Source: Allobaileyella intestinalis (GTDB lineage: Bacteria > Bacillota > Clostridia > Peptostreptococcales > Anaerovoracaceae). Taken from it: a DNA stretch of 64,000 nucleotides. Shown here piece by piece: positions 1 to 8,774 of this stretch (positions are counted from its first letter, which is position 1; every line of letters begins with the position of its first letter). The stretch lies in NCBI RefSeq assembly GCF_009695865.1, contig NZ_VUNB01000002.1, forward strand, positions 186,001 to 250,000. Direction: 5' to 3'. Position numbers and translations under genes: made by a program. The notes under the pieces were generated by a model that was not told the DNA's origin, did not search any database, and saw nothing but the letters and a program-made list of their open reading frames with translations.

Positions 1-2
1 CG

Positions 3-464
3 CTATTTGTTCTGTTCAGTTCCGTTCATGATTCCCAGAAGATCGTAGAGGGTATTATAAAGGCTGCGGGCTCTGTCCTGACCTATTGGCAGAATGCAGG
101 CCATTCGTGAAGGAATCTTCACCGCCTCATCTCGCAGTTCAAAACCTTTATCCGTAATGGTAATGATAAGGTTCCGCTCGTCTTCTTCAGGGCGGCGCCT
201 GGTAACAAGGCCTTTGCCCTCCATTCTCTTGAGAAGGGGCGTAAGTGTGCCGGAATCAAGGAAAAGCCGACTGCCCAGGTCCTTGACCCGGATCTCCCGT
301 TCTTCCCAGAGGACCATCATGACCAGGTACTGGGTGTATGTAAGGCCCAGGGGATCGAGAAATGGCTTGTATTGTTTTACCAGTTCCTTTGCACAGGCGT
401 AAAGGGGGAAGCACAGCTGATGGTCCAGCTTCAGCTTATCGTATTTATCTTCAGGCGCGGCCAT
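3..464 (-). CDS. OhrR-type MarR family regulator
   Basis: A 153-residue MarR-family winged-helix DNA-binding protein. Residues 13-24 (LDHQLCFPLYAC) match the redox-sensing segment of OhrR, with the reactive Cys at position 18; Cys24 and Cys123 are also present, and Cys123 lies where two-Cys OhrR proteins carry the resolving Cys. The DNA-binding wing (RPEEDERNLIITIT) is near residues 91-104. OhrR proteins repress organic-hydroperoxide resistance genes until oxidised; that role here is inferred, as no ohr gene is visible. I chose the ATG at 464 over the in-frame ATG at 482 because AAAGGA lies 9 bases before it; the longer form adds 6 residues. A promoter and candidate operator lie upstream. Confidence 0.85.
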   Translation of the reverse strand: MAAPEDKYDKLKLDHQLCFPLYACAKELVKQYKPFLDPLGLTYTQYLVMMVLWEEREIRVKDLGSRLFLDSGTLTPLLKRMEGKGLVTRRRPEEDERNLIITITDKGFELRDEAVKIPSRMACILPIGQDRARSLYNTLYDLLGIMNGTEQNK

Positions 465-616
465 AGTATTATTTCCTTTCATGTTCTTTCGTATTATTTC
501 GTATTATTTCGTGGTGTATCGTAAAGGTGATCCTTTGTTTGATTATGATTACCTGCACAATCTGTTTCTCCGTATTCGCTGAGTACAGGGCCTCCTGACC
601 CATGAAATGGCAGGAG

Positions 617-629
617 ACAATTCAATTGC
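617..629. promoter_or_regulatory. Candidate OhrR operator
   Basis: The sequence ACAATTCAATTGC is a near-perfect inverted repeat (ACAATT and AATTG around one base) and resembles the AATTnAATT-type operators known for OhrR. It lies just after the expected start of the ohrR-like transcript, a usual place for an autoregulatory site. Binding is inferred from position and similarity only. Confidence 0.45.
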
Positions 630-649
630 GCAATATTAAATTTCAGCTT

Positions 650-679
650 ATTTTACAGTGAATAAAGAATACATGTCAA
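650..679 (-). promoter_or_regulatory. Promoter of the ohrR-like gene
   Basis: On the minus strand a perfect TTGACA (674-679) is followed after 18 bases by TAAAAT (650-655). Transcription would start near 643 and read into the regulator gene. The rest of the 393-base gap up to position 857 shows no further gene; a doubled TTTCGTATTA stretch lies at about 488-508. Confidence 0.7.
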
Positions 680-857
680 TACTATATTAAGGTGACAACC
701 TTATTAAAATAAACAATTTTCAGGGCCCTTTGAAGGGCTGCCACCGTTGAGCCACATTTAATTACATGGTAAGATACCAGTGGTATTGTGTCTTGCAGGA
801 AGATTCCTTCACTGCGAGAACAGAAATTAATTTATACAGAAAGAATGAGGATTATAG

Positions 858-1334
858 ATGAAGGAATTCATTATTGAAATGGAAGATGGCGGAATCATGG
901 AAGGCGAGCTGTACGAGGACATTGCTCCTGAGACAGTTAAGAATTTCGAGAGCCTGATCCAGAAGAATTTCTATGATGGACTTATATTCCACAGAGTTAT
1001 TCCAGGATTCATGATTCAGGGAGGCTGCCCTCAGGGTAACGGAATGGGCGGTCCGGGATACACCATCAAGGGAGAATTTACTGCTAACGGATTTAAGAAC
1101 GACCTGAAGCATACCAGAGGAGTTCTTTCCATGGCAAGAGCAATGGACCCGGATTCAGCAGGTTCCCAGTTCTTCATTATGACATCTGATGCACCTCATC
1201 TGGACGGTCAGTATGCCGCTTTCGGCAAGATTACCAGCGGAATGGACGTTGCTGACAGAATTGTCAACGTTAAGAGAGATTATTTCGATAAGCCGCTGGA
1301 AGACCAGAAGATCAAGTCAATCAGAATGAAGTAG
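858..1334 (+). CDS. Peptidyl-prolyl cis-trans isomerase, cyclophilin type
   Basis: A 158-residue cytoplasmic single-domain cyclophilin that speeds cis-trans isomerisation at proline bonds during protein folding. The family core is plain: FHRVIPGFMIQGG at residues 44-56 with the catalytic Arg46 and Gln54, GSQFFIMT at 102-109, and LDGQYAAFGKI at 115-125. There is no signal peptide. The ATG is preceded by GAGGAT. It stands alone, followed 30 bases after the stop by a clear rho-independent terminator, so it is probably a single-gene unit. Substrate is not predictable from sequence. Confidence 0.93.
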   Translation: MKEFIIEMEDGGIMEGELYEDIAPETVKNFESLIQKNFYDGLIFHRVIPGFMIQGGCPQGNGMGGPGYTIKGEFTANGFKNDLKHTRGVLSMARAMDPDSAGSQFFIMTSDAPHLDGQYAAFGKITSGMDVADRIVNVKRDYFDKPLEDQKIKSIRMK

Positions 1335-1362
1335 TACCGGGAATCTCCGGACAGCAGAATAT

Positions 1363-1387
1363 CCCGGGCGTAATGCCCGGGCTTTTT
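1363..1387 (+). terminator. Rho-independent terminator after cyclophilin gene
   Basis: Perfect 7-bp stem CCCGGGC/GCCCGGG with a five-base loop, followed by five T. Confidence 0.85.
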
Positions 1388-1449
1388 AGAAAAAACGGCG
1401 GACCGCAGGTCACAGGTTGCTGGTCAGCCGGGAAAGTGTACGGGTGTAT

Positions 1450-3150
1450 ATGGGGAAATCAGAACAGGAGAATAAGGAGAAGCGAAAACCGGAGCACAGA
1501 AAGATCGAAAGAAAGATCACTGTAATCGGACACAAGAATCCGGATACAGACTCCATATGTTCGGCAATCGCCTATGCGGACATTAAGAACCGTGTTAGTC
1601 ACAGCCACAAGTACGTGCCGGGGAGAGCCGGCGAGATCAGCAGCGAAACCAGATTCGTTCTGGATTACTTCGATGTTCCTGATCCGGAATACATAAGCGA
1701 TGTATCCACACAGGTCCGGGATATGGAAATAAGAATGACCCCCGGAGTGCCAAAGGAAATGTCCATCGGCACCGCCTGGGATCTGATGAACGACACAGAT
1801 GCAGTAACCCTGCCTGTTACAGAAAACGGGAAGGTCATCGGTCTTGTGACTAAGGGAGATATTGCCAGAACCTTTATGGACATGGACAATACCCACTTCC
1901 TCTCAGATGCCAGAACCCGATTTGGAGACATTGCAGAAAGGGTTCAGGCCAGAATTGTAACCGGCGATCCTGAGAAGATCTTTGACCACGGCAAGGTTCT
2001 TGTGGGAGCAGCCGTTCCAGAGAGAATGAAGAAGGTAGTAGAAGCCGGAGACCTGGTAATTCTCGTGGACAGAAACGAGAACCATATCGCAGCACTGGAA
2101 AAGGGGGCAGGCTGCCTGATTCTCTGCCTGGGTGCATCAGCAGACAAGGAGACGGTGGAGAAAGCCGCTTCCATGGGATCTGTAATTATGGAGACGGACA
2201 TGGACACCTATTCCGTTACCAGGGAGATCAACAAAAGCGTTCCACTTCAGGCCATCATGATCAGGGACGACATCGATTCTTTCAGGCTTGACGATTACAC
2301 GGACAAGCTAAGGTCCGTTATGGCCAGCACCAGGCACAGAGCCTTTCCTGTAGTGGACAGCAAAGGAAACTACATCGGAACAGTATCCAGGAGAAACCTG
2401 CTGGGCATCAAGAAGAGACAGCTGATCCTGGTGGACCACAACGAGAAATCACAGGCCGTAGACAATATTGATGAAGGAGAGATTCTGGAGATAATCGATC
2501 ACCATCGCCTGGGAACCCTTCAGACCCTTCAGCCAATATATTTCGTGAACCAGCCGGTAGGATGTACTGCCACCATACTCTATCAGATGTATGTGGAAAA
2601 AGGACTGGACATTCCTCGTGACATAGCGGGGCTGCTGGCAGGGGCCATTATTTCGGACACCTTGATGTTCCGGTCCCCAACCTGTACTCTTCATGACAAA
2701 ATGGCTGCAGGAGCACTGGCTCTGATTGCGGAGATAAACATTGAAGACTTCGCCCAGGCCATGTTCAAGGCAGGTTCAGATTTGAAGAACAAGTCAGCAG
2801 AAGAAATATTTTTCCAGGACTACAAGAAATTCAACATGGCTGGCCACAGCTTCGGCGTAGGGCAGATCAGCTCCATGGACGGAGATGAGCTGGAGCTCAT
2901 CAAGGAGAAAATTCAGCCGGTGCTGCAGAAAGAACTGGATAAAACAGATATTTCCATGGCCTTTTTCCTGCTGACCAATATTAAAACCAGTTCATCAGAA
3001 ATCCTCTTTGCCGGTGACCGGGCCCCAGATGTGGTGAGCAACGCATATCCGAATCTGGAACAGAAGGACAATGCCGTAAACGTTCCAGGACTGCTTTCCA
3101 GGAAAAAGCAGCTTATTCCTGCGTTCATGGCTGCCATGAACTACATATGA
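1450..3150 (+). CDS. Mn-dependent inorganic pyrophosphatase with CBS and DRTGG domains
   Basis: A 566-residue family II pyrophosphatase, hydrolysing PPi to two phosphates in the cytoplasm. The DHH-family metal site shows as GHKNPDTDS near residues 27-35, IDHHR near 350-354 and GAIISDT near 398-404; the C-terminal DHHA2 domain ends with SRKKQ near 550. Between the first motif and the DHH there is an inserted region of about 250 residues with two CBS motifs flanking a DRTGG domain, the layout of nucleotide-regulated clostridial CBS-PPases, so regulation by adenine nucleotides is likely. Start: the frame is open from a TTG at 1417, but ATG 1450 is the first ATG; neither has a strong ribosome binding site, and the conserved part begins after both. 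Confidence 0.92.
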   Translation: MGKSEQENKEKRKPEHRKIERKITVIGHKNPDTDSICSAIAYADIKNRVSHSHKYVPGRAGEISSETRFVLDYFDVPDPEYISDVSTQVRDMEIRMTPGVPKEMSIGTAWDLMNDTDAVTLPVTENGKVIGLVTKGDIARTFMDMDNTHFLSDARTRFGDIAERVQARIVTGDPEKIFDHGKVLVGAAVPERMKKVVEAGDLVILVDRNENHIAALEKGAGCLILCLGASADKETVEKAASMGSVIMETDMDTYSVTREINKSVPLQAIMIRDDIDSFRLDDYTDKLRSVMASTRHRAFPVVDSKGNYIGTVSRRNLLGIKKRQLILVDHNEKSQAVDNIDEGEILEIIDHHRLGTLQTLQPIYFVNQPVGCTATILYQMYVEKGLDIPRDIAGLLAGAIISDTLMFRSPTCTLHDKMAAGALALIAEINIEDFAQAMFKAGSDLKNKSAEEIFFQDYKKFNMAGHSFGVGQISSMDGDELELIKEKIQPVLQKELDKTDISMAFFLLTNIKTSSSEILFAGDRAPDVVSNAYPNLEQKDNAVNVPGLLSRKKQLIPAFMAAMNYI

Positions 3151-3195
3151 AAAGACTAGAGATCTATTACTAGGGAAAGGAATACATTAGTTAAT

Positions 3196-3954
3196 ATGGA
3201 ACCGGAAAAAATACTCCAGGGCCTCCTTGATATCGGCGAGGAAATGCTGAAAAGCGGCGCAGAGATCAAGAGGGTAGAAGAAAGTATGTACAGAATGTGT
3301 GCTGCATACGGATTCAGGCGCATCAACGTGTGGGTCATCTCATCCAACATCCAGGCCACCGTTGAAACAGTAGATGGCAAGATCATTACCCAGATTCGTC
3401 ACATTCCTCTTGGCGGTGCAAACATGGACAGACTGGATTACCTGAACAACCTGTCCAGGTACGTTTGTTCTTTTAAGCCTAACAAAGAAACCCTGGACGC
3501 AAAACTCAGGGAAGTTCTGAACAGAAGGCAGCAGCCGGTATGGATCACCGTTTTGGCAGGCATCATGGGTGGTGCCGGATTCGGAGTGTTCTTCAACTGC
3601 GATGTGAAGGATACCATAATTGCAGCTCTTGCATCTACCATCGTAGTCCTGCTGGGATTAAGCCTTGGCAAGGTGGAGAAAAACCCGATGATATACAATG
3701 CTATTCTGGCGTTCATCGCTGAAACCTTCATTGTATGGTCTGTGTATTTCGGGCTGGCTCACCATGTGGGCAGCATTACAACAGGAGTGGTAATGCTCCT
3801 GGTCAGTGCCCTGGGAACTACTAACGGAATCAGGGATATGCTGCATAGGGATATTCTGTCTGGAATCCTGAACGTTACCAATTCCATTCTGGGAGCTACG
3901 GGAATCGCTGCAGGAATCGTTGTTTCACTGATGATATTCAAGGGGATTATTTAA
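3196..3954 (+). CDS. Threonine/serine exporter, N-terminal component (ThrE family)
   Basis: A 252-residue membrane protein of the DUF1212/ThrE N-terminal family. The cytoplasmic N-terminal part holds the family segments LLDIGEEMLKSGAEIKRVEE (near 11-30) and VISSNIQATV; about five hydrophobic segments follow from residue 115 to the end. Together with the next gene it makes up the two halves that are fused in ThrE of Corynebacterium, a proton-driven exporter of threonine and serine. The next gene starts one base after its stop, so the two are translated together. The substrate is assigned by family only. Confidence 0.85.
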   Translation: MEPEKILQGLLDIGEEMLKSGAEIKRVEESMYRMCAAYGFRRINVWVISSNIQATVETVDGKIITQIRHIPLGGANMDRLDYLNNLSRYVCSFKPNKETLDAKLREVLNRRQQPVWITVLAGIMGGAGFGVFFNCDVKDTIIAALASTIVVLLGLSLGKVEKNPMIYNAILAFIAETFIVWSVYFGLAHHVGSITTGVVMLLVSALGTTNGIRDMLHRDILSGILNVTNSILGATGIAAGIVVSLMIFKGII

Positions 3955-3955
3955 T

Positions 3956-4432
3956 ATGGCACCAATGAGTCCAAGTGTACTGGTCCAGCTTATTTCCAGT
4001 ACTATAGCATGTACAGGGTTTGCCCTCTGGTTCAACATCAGAGGAAAACAGGTGGTGTACTCAAGTATCGGAGCTTTTATTTGCTGGGGAGTTTATGTAA
4101 TCGTATACCACTACAATCCAAGTAACTTTTACGCAACTATGGTTGCTTCAATAGTAATTGCCGGATACGCTCAGATAATGGCGAGGGTTAATAAAGCACC
4201 GGCAACAGTTTTCCTTACAGCTCCTATCTTTCCGGTTATTCCGGGAGCTCAGCTTTACTGGATGATGTACGGCCTTGCGTTAGGAGACAACCATATGGCA
4301 AAGACTCAGGGTATAGATCTTATTGTAACCTGCCTGGCAATTGCCCTTGGCTTCATGATCATCGAGATCTTCAATAAGTATCTGTCACTTCTGTGGAACA
4401 GAATCCGCAGGTCTGGAAGAAAAACTGCATAG
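3956..4432 (+). CDS. Threonine/serine exporter, C-terminal component (ThrE_2 / DUF3815)
   Basis: A 158-residue membrane protein with about five hydrophobic helices and the family segment PATVFLTAPIFPVIPGAQLY near residues 81-100. It is the C-terminal half of a split ThrE-type exporter and begins one base after the stop of the N-terminal component, with AGGGG upstream as ribosome binding site. The short basic tail RIRRSGRKTA is probably cytoplasmic. A strong terminator follows, so the pair ends the transcription unit. Confidence 0.83.
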   Translation: MAPMSPSVLVQLISSTIACTGFALWFNIRGKQVVYSSIGAFICWGVYVIVYHYNPSNFYATMVASIVIAGYAQIMARVNKAPATVFLTAPIFPVIPGAQLYWMMYGLALGDNHMAKTQGIDLIVTCLAIALGFMIIEIFNKYLSLLWNRIRRSGRKTA

Positions 4433-4438
4433 TATGGC

Positions 4439-4487
4439 AACACCGGCAGACATTTCAAGGGGGAAAAAGCCTGCCGGTGTTTTTGTT
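4439..4487 (+). terminator. Terminator after the ThrE pair
   Basis: Long stem AACACCGGCAG/CTGCCGGTGTT around a 21-base loop, ending in TTTTTGTTT. Confidence 0.85.
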
Positions 4488-4530
4488 TAACCTTTAATGC
4501 AAAAATATACAAAATAATTAATAAAAATTA

Positions 4531-4559
4531 TTGACATGATTGCCCTCAGGGTTTATATT
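4531..4559 (+). promoter_or_regulatory. Promoter of the amino-acid binding lipoprotein gene
   Basis: TTGACA (4531-4536), 17-base spacer, TATATT (4554-4559). The coding start lies about 65 bases beyond the expected transcript start. Confidence 0.8.
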
Positions 4560-4632
4560 ATACTTACGTTAAGAAAAGCTTTTGTATGACAATGTATAAA
4601 TATTAGTTCAGAAAGACATAAGGAGCAAAGAA

Positions 4633-5427
4633 ATGAAGAGCAGTTTATTTAAGAAGGTTCTGCTGGTAAGCCTGTCTTGTATCATGGCAGTGATGCTGGC
4701 ATCATGTGGTAAGAGCGGAAGCAAGGATGAGTATGTGGCAGTAACCGAGCCTACATATCCTCCATTCGAGAGCACAAATGATGATGGCAAGCTGGTTGGA
4801 TTCGACATCGACCTCATCAATGCCATCGCCAAGGATCAGGGATTCAAGGTAAAGATGAAGACCATGAGCTTCGACTCCCTGGTACCGGCTGTAGAGGCTG
4901 GTAACGCTGATCTGATCGTTGCAGGAATGAACAAGACTCCTTCAAGGGCAAAGCACGTAAACTTCTCAGATCCATATTACAATGCAGGTCAGTTCTACAT
5001 GGTAATGAACAACAGTGCCATCAACTCTGAAGCAGATATGAATTCAAACACAAAGGTTGCAGTTCAGATTGGTACAACTACTGAGGAATACCTGAAGAAG
5101 CTTCAGAAGGAAGGCAAGATCGGACAGGTAGTTTCCCTGAATGAATACAGCACATGTGTACTCCAGCTGGAGAACGGAGATGTGGACGCAGTTGCCGGTG
5201 ATATGCCTGTACTGGATGAGTACATGAACAAGAAGCCTGGAACATACAAGACTGCAGGAGCCATTTCTACAGCAAATGCAGATGACAGCATGCTGGCAAT
5301 CGCAGTAAGCAAGAAGAACGATGAGCTTCTGAAGAAGGTAAACAAGGGCCTTGAAGATGTCATGAAGGATGGAACCTATGACAAGCTCTGCAAGAAGTGG
5401 GGAGTAACAGGCCTGGATCACAAGTAA
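4633..5427 (+). CDS. Amino-acid ABC transporter substrate-binding lipoprotein
   Basis: A 264-residue family 3 extracellular solute-binding protein. The N-terminus is a lipoprotein signal: basic MKSSLFKK, hydrophobic core and lipobox LASC with the acylated Cys25. The mature part has the family start TYPPFESTNDDGKLVGFDID and the segment VPAVEAGNADLIVAGM, typical of polar amino-acid binders. It should sit on the outer face of the membrane and hand its ligand to an ABC permease. No permease or ATPase gene is adjacent, and it has its own promoter and terminator, so it is an orphan that must use a transporter encoded elsewhere. The ligand cannot be told from sequence. Confidence 0.9.
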   Translation: MKSSLFKKVLLVSLSCIMAVMLASCGKSGSKDEYVAVTEPTYPPFESTNDDGKLVGFDIDLINAIAKDQGFKVKMKTMSFDSLVPAVEAGNADLIVAGMNKTPSRAKHVNFSDPYYNAGQFYMVMNNSAINSEADMNSNTKVAVQIGTTTEEYLKKLQKEGKIGQVVSLNEYSTCVLQLENGDVDAVAGDMPVLDEYMNKKPGTYKTAGAISTANADDSMLAIAVSKKNDELLKKVNKGLEDVMKDGTYDKLCKKWGVTGLDHK

Positions 5428-5505
5428 AATTCATACCGGGAATAATCCCGGACAGATGAGAATTCTTTCACACCGGCAGGTGCCGGCAACGAAGGATAAA
5501 CCATA

Positions 5506-5532
5506 AACCGGCTCGAAAGAGCCGGTTTTTTT
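5506..5532 (+). terminator. Terminator after the lipoprotein gene
   Basis: Perfect 9-bp stem AACCGGCTC/GAGCCGGTT with a GAAA tetraloop and a run of seven T. Two weaker hairpins (5435-5451 and 5472-5487) precede it. Confidence 0.92.
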
Positions 5533-5594
5533 ACATGAGATTGTGAGGCTAATCAAAAAAACACACAATATTTAAATAAATACACAAATAATTC

Positions 5595-5623
5595 TTGCAA
5601 ATTTGGTATGTTTGCACTATATT
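5595..5623 (+). promoter_or_regulatory. Promoter of the aminotransferase gene
   Basis: TTGCAA (5595-5600), 17-base spacer, TATATT (5618-5623). The transcript would start near 5630, after the first in-frame ATG at 5626, which therefore cannot be the true start of the next gene. Confidence 0.72.
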
Positions 5624-5703
5624 AAATGAAACGAAAGGGGACGGGTTCACAAGGGCCCGCTGGCAGCAGATCCGTAGAACAGGGTACTAAGAGGAAACAG
5701 GAA

Positions 5704-6873
5704 ATGAAGGATAAGTATATTGCCAAGAAATACTGGAAGGACGTTTCAACACCGCTGAAGAATGTTTTTGAGAAGGCGGCGGCCTATGAGGATATCATCA
5801 ACCTTGGAGTGGGAGACCCGGACCTGACTACCGACCCGAGGGTTACAGAAGCAGCATTCAGAGATGCTAAAGCAGGACACACCCACTATACTCCCCAGCG
5901 TGGAGACGTGGAACTGAGGAGAGAGCTGGTTTACTTCTACAGAGAGGAGTACGGCTATGATCTTCCTATAGATAACGTAATGATTACCGCATCCGGGAAT
6001 ATCGGAATGTTCTATGCAATGCAGGCCATCTTGGATCCGGGGGATGAGGTTATTATCCAGTCGCCTTATTACCTGCCTTATCCTAATCAGGTCAGGCTGG
6101 CCGGAGGCATTCCCCTGGAATTCGACACCCTGGAGGAGGAAGATTATCAGTTTAATGTGAAGAGGCTGGAGAACATGATCAATGAGAGGACCAAGGCCAT
6201 TGTAATCAATTCTCCTAACAATCCTACAGGAAGCACATTAAGCCTTGAGACCATGCAAAAGCTGGCTCAGGTTGCGGAGAAGTACGACTTGCTGGTAGTT
6301 TGCGATGACATCTACACTTCTTTCAGCTATCAGGAGAAGTTCGTTCCGTTTATGACTCTTCCTGGAATGGACAAGAGAAGTATTACCATCAATTCCTTCT
6401 CAAAGGATTTCCTGATGACAGGATGGAGAGTTGGAGATATTGTAGCTCCGAAACACATTATCGATACGATCGCTACAATCAACGAGGCCGTAACCTTTAC
6501 ACCGCCTTCAGTTTCTCAGAGGGCAGCCATTGCGGCTCTGAGGATGAGACACGAGATACAGCCTCCTGTAGTAGAGGAATACAAGAAGAGGATGTATTAT
6601 GCTTCACAGCGGGTGAACAAACTTAGAAACATGCATGTTCCGTATCCGCCAAAAGGCACATTCTACCTCTTCATTAATATTAAAGACACAGGCCTGACTT
6701 CAGAGGAAGTGTGCCGTAGAATGCTGGAAGAGGCTCACGTTCTGATGATTCCGGGAAGCGGATTCGGCAGATGCGGAGAAGGCTATGTGAGAATGTGCTG
6801 CACACTTCCGTCAGAGGAGCTGGGCAGAGCCTTCGACAGGCTGGGCAAGATGAGCCTGTTCAAGGTAAAGTAA
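5704..6873 (+). CDS. PLP-dependent class I/II aminotransferase
   Basis: A 389-residue fold-type I aminotransferase. It shows SPNNPTGS for binding the cofactor, a DDIYTSF segment with the Asp that contacts the pyridine ring, the PLP lysine Lys234 in NSFSKDF, and the Arg of the C-terminal part near VRMCCT that binds the substrate carboxylate. It is closest in style to aspartate/aromatic aminotransferases of the AspC/PatA group, but the amino donor is not certain. An ATG at 5626 would add 26 residues of low-complexity sequence; I reject it because the promoter puts the transcript start beyond it and because AGGAAACAGGAA directly precedes ATG 5704. Confidence 0.9.
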   Translation: MKDKYIAKKYWKDVSTPLKNVFEKAAAYEDIINLGVGDPDLTTDPRVTEAAFRDAKAGHTHYTPQRGDVELRRELVYFYREEYGYDLPIDNVMITASGNIGMFYAMQAILDPGDEVIIQSPYYLPYPNQVRLAGGIPLEFDTLEEEDYQFNVKRLENMINERTKAIVINSPNNPTGSTLSLETMQKLAQVAEKYDLLVVCDDIYTSFSYQEKFVPFMTLPGMDKRSITINSFSKDFLMTGWRVGDIVAPKHIIDTIATINEAVTFTPPSVSQRAAIAALRMRHEIQPPVVEEYKKRMYYASQRVNKLRNMHVPYPPKGTFYLFINIKDTGLTSEEVCRRMLEEAHVLMIPGSGFGRCGEGYVRMCCTLPSEELGRAFDRLGKMSLFKVK

Positions 6874-6997
6874 ACAAGTTATTGCAAGGCCGGAATCGAC
6901 GCCATCAGATTTTGGCTTGTTAATAAAAATTCTCCTTATACAATTTTCCGGATGCCTTGGGGAAGAGTGTCCGGAAGGAATAACATTACACTGGAAG

Positions 6998-7018
6998 AGC
7001 GGCGGAAGCCGCTTTTTT
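6998..7018 (+). terminator. Terminator after the aminotransferase
   Basis: Stem AGCGGC/GCCGCT with a GGAA loop and six T; CACTG/CAGTG could extend it on the outside. Confidence 0.82.
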
Positions 7019-7110
7019 CAGTGGGCTGATAAAGCCTTGAAGCTGGGGGCGGAGAATGTTTAAGGGCAGGTGAAGGAATATGGCTGTGGGCAGGAGAGGT
7101 CAGTATGCGG

Positions 7111-7138
7111 TTGCAAAAAAATTATGATTTGTTATCAT
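7111..7138 (+). promoter_or_regulatory. Promoter of the O-acylation cluster
   Basis: TTGCAA (7111-7116), 16-base spacer, TATCAT (7133-7138), about 60 bases before the SGNH gene. Confidence 0.55.
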
Positions 7139-7200
7139 GAATAGGATTGATTCCCGGAATGGGTAGTTACGGGATGAATGGTTGTACAGAGGTGATCTGG

Positions 7201-8022
7201 TTGAAAGACAATAAAGATATAAAGAACAAGATTTCAAATATGACGGAAAACGCCAGAAAGCCTGGAAACAGGCTGGCAGCGGTGATTTCTGCAGTAGTGA
7301 TACTGCTTTTCCTGGTTTTTATTTTTCAGCTGGTAAGGCCTAATTTAAACGGCAGGCACAGTGAGAAGGAAATGGAGGGAAATATAAGTGCGGCGGCAGC
7401 CCTTCAGAAGGCCAGCGTCGTTGATGTGGAGCACGCAGTTGATCAGCTGGACAGCGCAGCCAACGGCGGAAGCCTGTCAGATGACAGGAAGACGAGATAC
7501 CAGCAGCTGTTCAGAAATTGTACTGTAACAGGGGACTCTCTGACAGAAGGTCTGTCTGTGTACGGCTGGCTCAGTGAAGAGCAGGTGTACAGCAAGATCG
7601 GTGCATCGGTACTCAACAGCAGCGACCTTTTCGACAAGGCAGCAGCAACAGAGCCGAAGGCGGCATTTTTCGCCTTTGGAATGAACGACATGGGAAACTA
7701 TTCAGGAGATTCAACGGCGTTCATCAAGAAATATTCTTCTCTTATTAAGGCTTTCAGGAAAAAATCTCCTGATTCCAAGATCCTTGTGTGCTCTATTTCC
7801 ACACCTAGTCAGGACGCCATTAATAGCAACAGCTCTATTGGAAATTACAAAAAGTTCAACAAGGCTCTGGAAAGAATGTGCAATAAGGAAGGGTATATTT
7901 TCGTTAACGATACTGCTATTCTTCAGGACCATCCTGAACTATATGCAGGTGACGGCATACACGCCAGCCCGGAATACTATCCTCTCTGGATGGATGAAAT
8001 GGCAAAGGCGGCACAATTATAA
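7201..8022 (+). CDS. Membrane-anchored SGNH/GDSL hydrolase
   Basis: A 273-residue protein with one membrane helix near residues 20-40 and an extracellular SGNH-fold esterase or acyltransferase domain. The motifs are in order: block I TGDSLTEG with nucleophile Ser113, block III FGMNDMG with Asn162, and block V DGIHASP with Asp251 and His254. First of four genes for surface O-acylation; it probably moves or removes acetyl groups on an exported glycan. TTG 7201 is the start because GAGGTGAT lies just upstream; the frame is open back to 7147 with no ribosome site there. Its TAA overlaps the ATG of the next gene. Confidence 0.82.
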   Translation: MKDNKDIKNKISNMTENARKPGNRLAAVISAVVILLFLVFIFQLVRPNLNGRHSEKEMEGNISAAAALQKASVVDVEHAVDQLDSAANGGSLSDDRKTRYQQLFRNCTVTGDSLTEGLSVYGWLSEEQVYSKIGASVLNSSDLFDKAAATEPKAAFFAFGMNDMGNYSGDSTAFIKKYSSLIKAFRKKSPDSKILVCSISTPSQDAINSNSSIGNYKKFNKALERMCNKEGYIFVNDTAILQDHPELYAGDGIHASPEYYPLWMDEMAKAAQL

Positions 8023-8774
8023 TGAAAGAATATAAAGCAAAACATTTATCTGAATACATTGATGAGGTGACGTACAGGGCTGGCAGAACTGCCGGCCTTA
8101 CGGCCGTTTTAAGGGGAAAAAGAACTTCCGGCAACTCAAGAGGTGAGGGAAGCCTGGCAGGAATCCGCCTTGCTGAAAATCACAGTAAAGATTCTCTTAA
8201 GGAGAACAAGAAGAATACTGCCTCCGGCCCGTCAATCAGAAACGGGGGAGAGAACAGATCTTTCAGTGAAAAACATCCATCTGATAAGGAGATTATTGCC
8301 GAAAGAGGCGGGCTTATCATAAAGATTGTTCTTGTAGCGTTGATGGTTCTTTTCCTGGTGGTTGTATACAAGAGCAATTCAGCCAGGGATGTGGCTGTCA
8401 GCGACATCGGAAAGAAGATGGAGAAGGAGACGGACATCGACAAGTACATGAAGGCCTGTGGCGACAGGGACCTGCTGCAGTTTATGGGCCTGGATTACAG
8501 AAATTATGATTCATACATTTACTATAAGAGTGGTGAAGCTCTGGGAGTTGATGAGCTCCTTATTGTAAAAGCCAAGGATCCCCAGGATCTTACTGCCGTC
8601 CAGGATGCCGTGGACAAGAGGGTGGACAGTCAGATAAGAAAATTCGACAGTTACGGCCCGGAACAGGTGAAGGAGCTGGACAATTCAATAATCAGGAAGA
8701 AGGGCAGATATCTCTTCTACTGCACAGCAAAATCACCGGAGAAATATGAGGAGGTGTTCAAAAATGCTATTTAG
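8022..8774 (+). CDS. DUF4358 domain protein, single membrane helix
   Basis: A 250-residue protein: a basic, polar cytoplasmic part of about 95 residues, a membrane helix near 97-117 (IIKIVLVALMVLFLVVVYK) and an extracellular domain of about 130 residues of the DUF4358 family, recognised by the segment beginning LQFMGLDYRNYDSYIYYKS. Function of the family is unknown; it recurs in gene clusters with MBOAT acyltransferases in clostridia. It overlaps the SGNH stop by one base and the MBOAT start by 11 bases, so the four genes form one operon. A role in complex assembly or substrate handover at the outer face is inferred. Confidence 0.75.
   Translation: MKEYKAKHLSEYIDEVTYRAGRTAGLTAVLRGKRTSGNSRGEGSLAGIRLAENHSKDSLKENKKNTASGPSIRNGGENRSFSEKHPSDKEIIAERGGLIIKIVLVALMVLFLVVVYKSNSARDVAVSDIGKKMEKETDIDKYMKACGDRDLLQFMGLDYRNYDSYIYYKSGEALGVDELLIVKAKDPQDLTAVQDAVDKRVDSQIRKFDSYGPEQVKELDNSIIRKKGRYLFYCTAKSPEKYEEVFKNAI

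Noticed and set aside
5626-5703. N-terminal extension of the aminotransferase
   Set aside because: The promoter places the transcript start at about 5630 and no ribosome site precedes ATG 5626.
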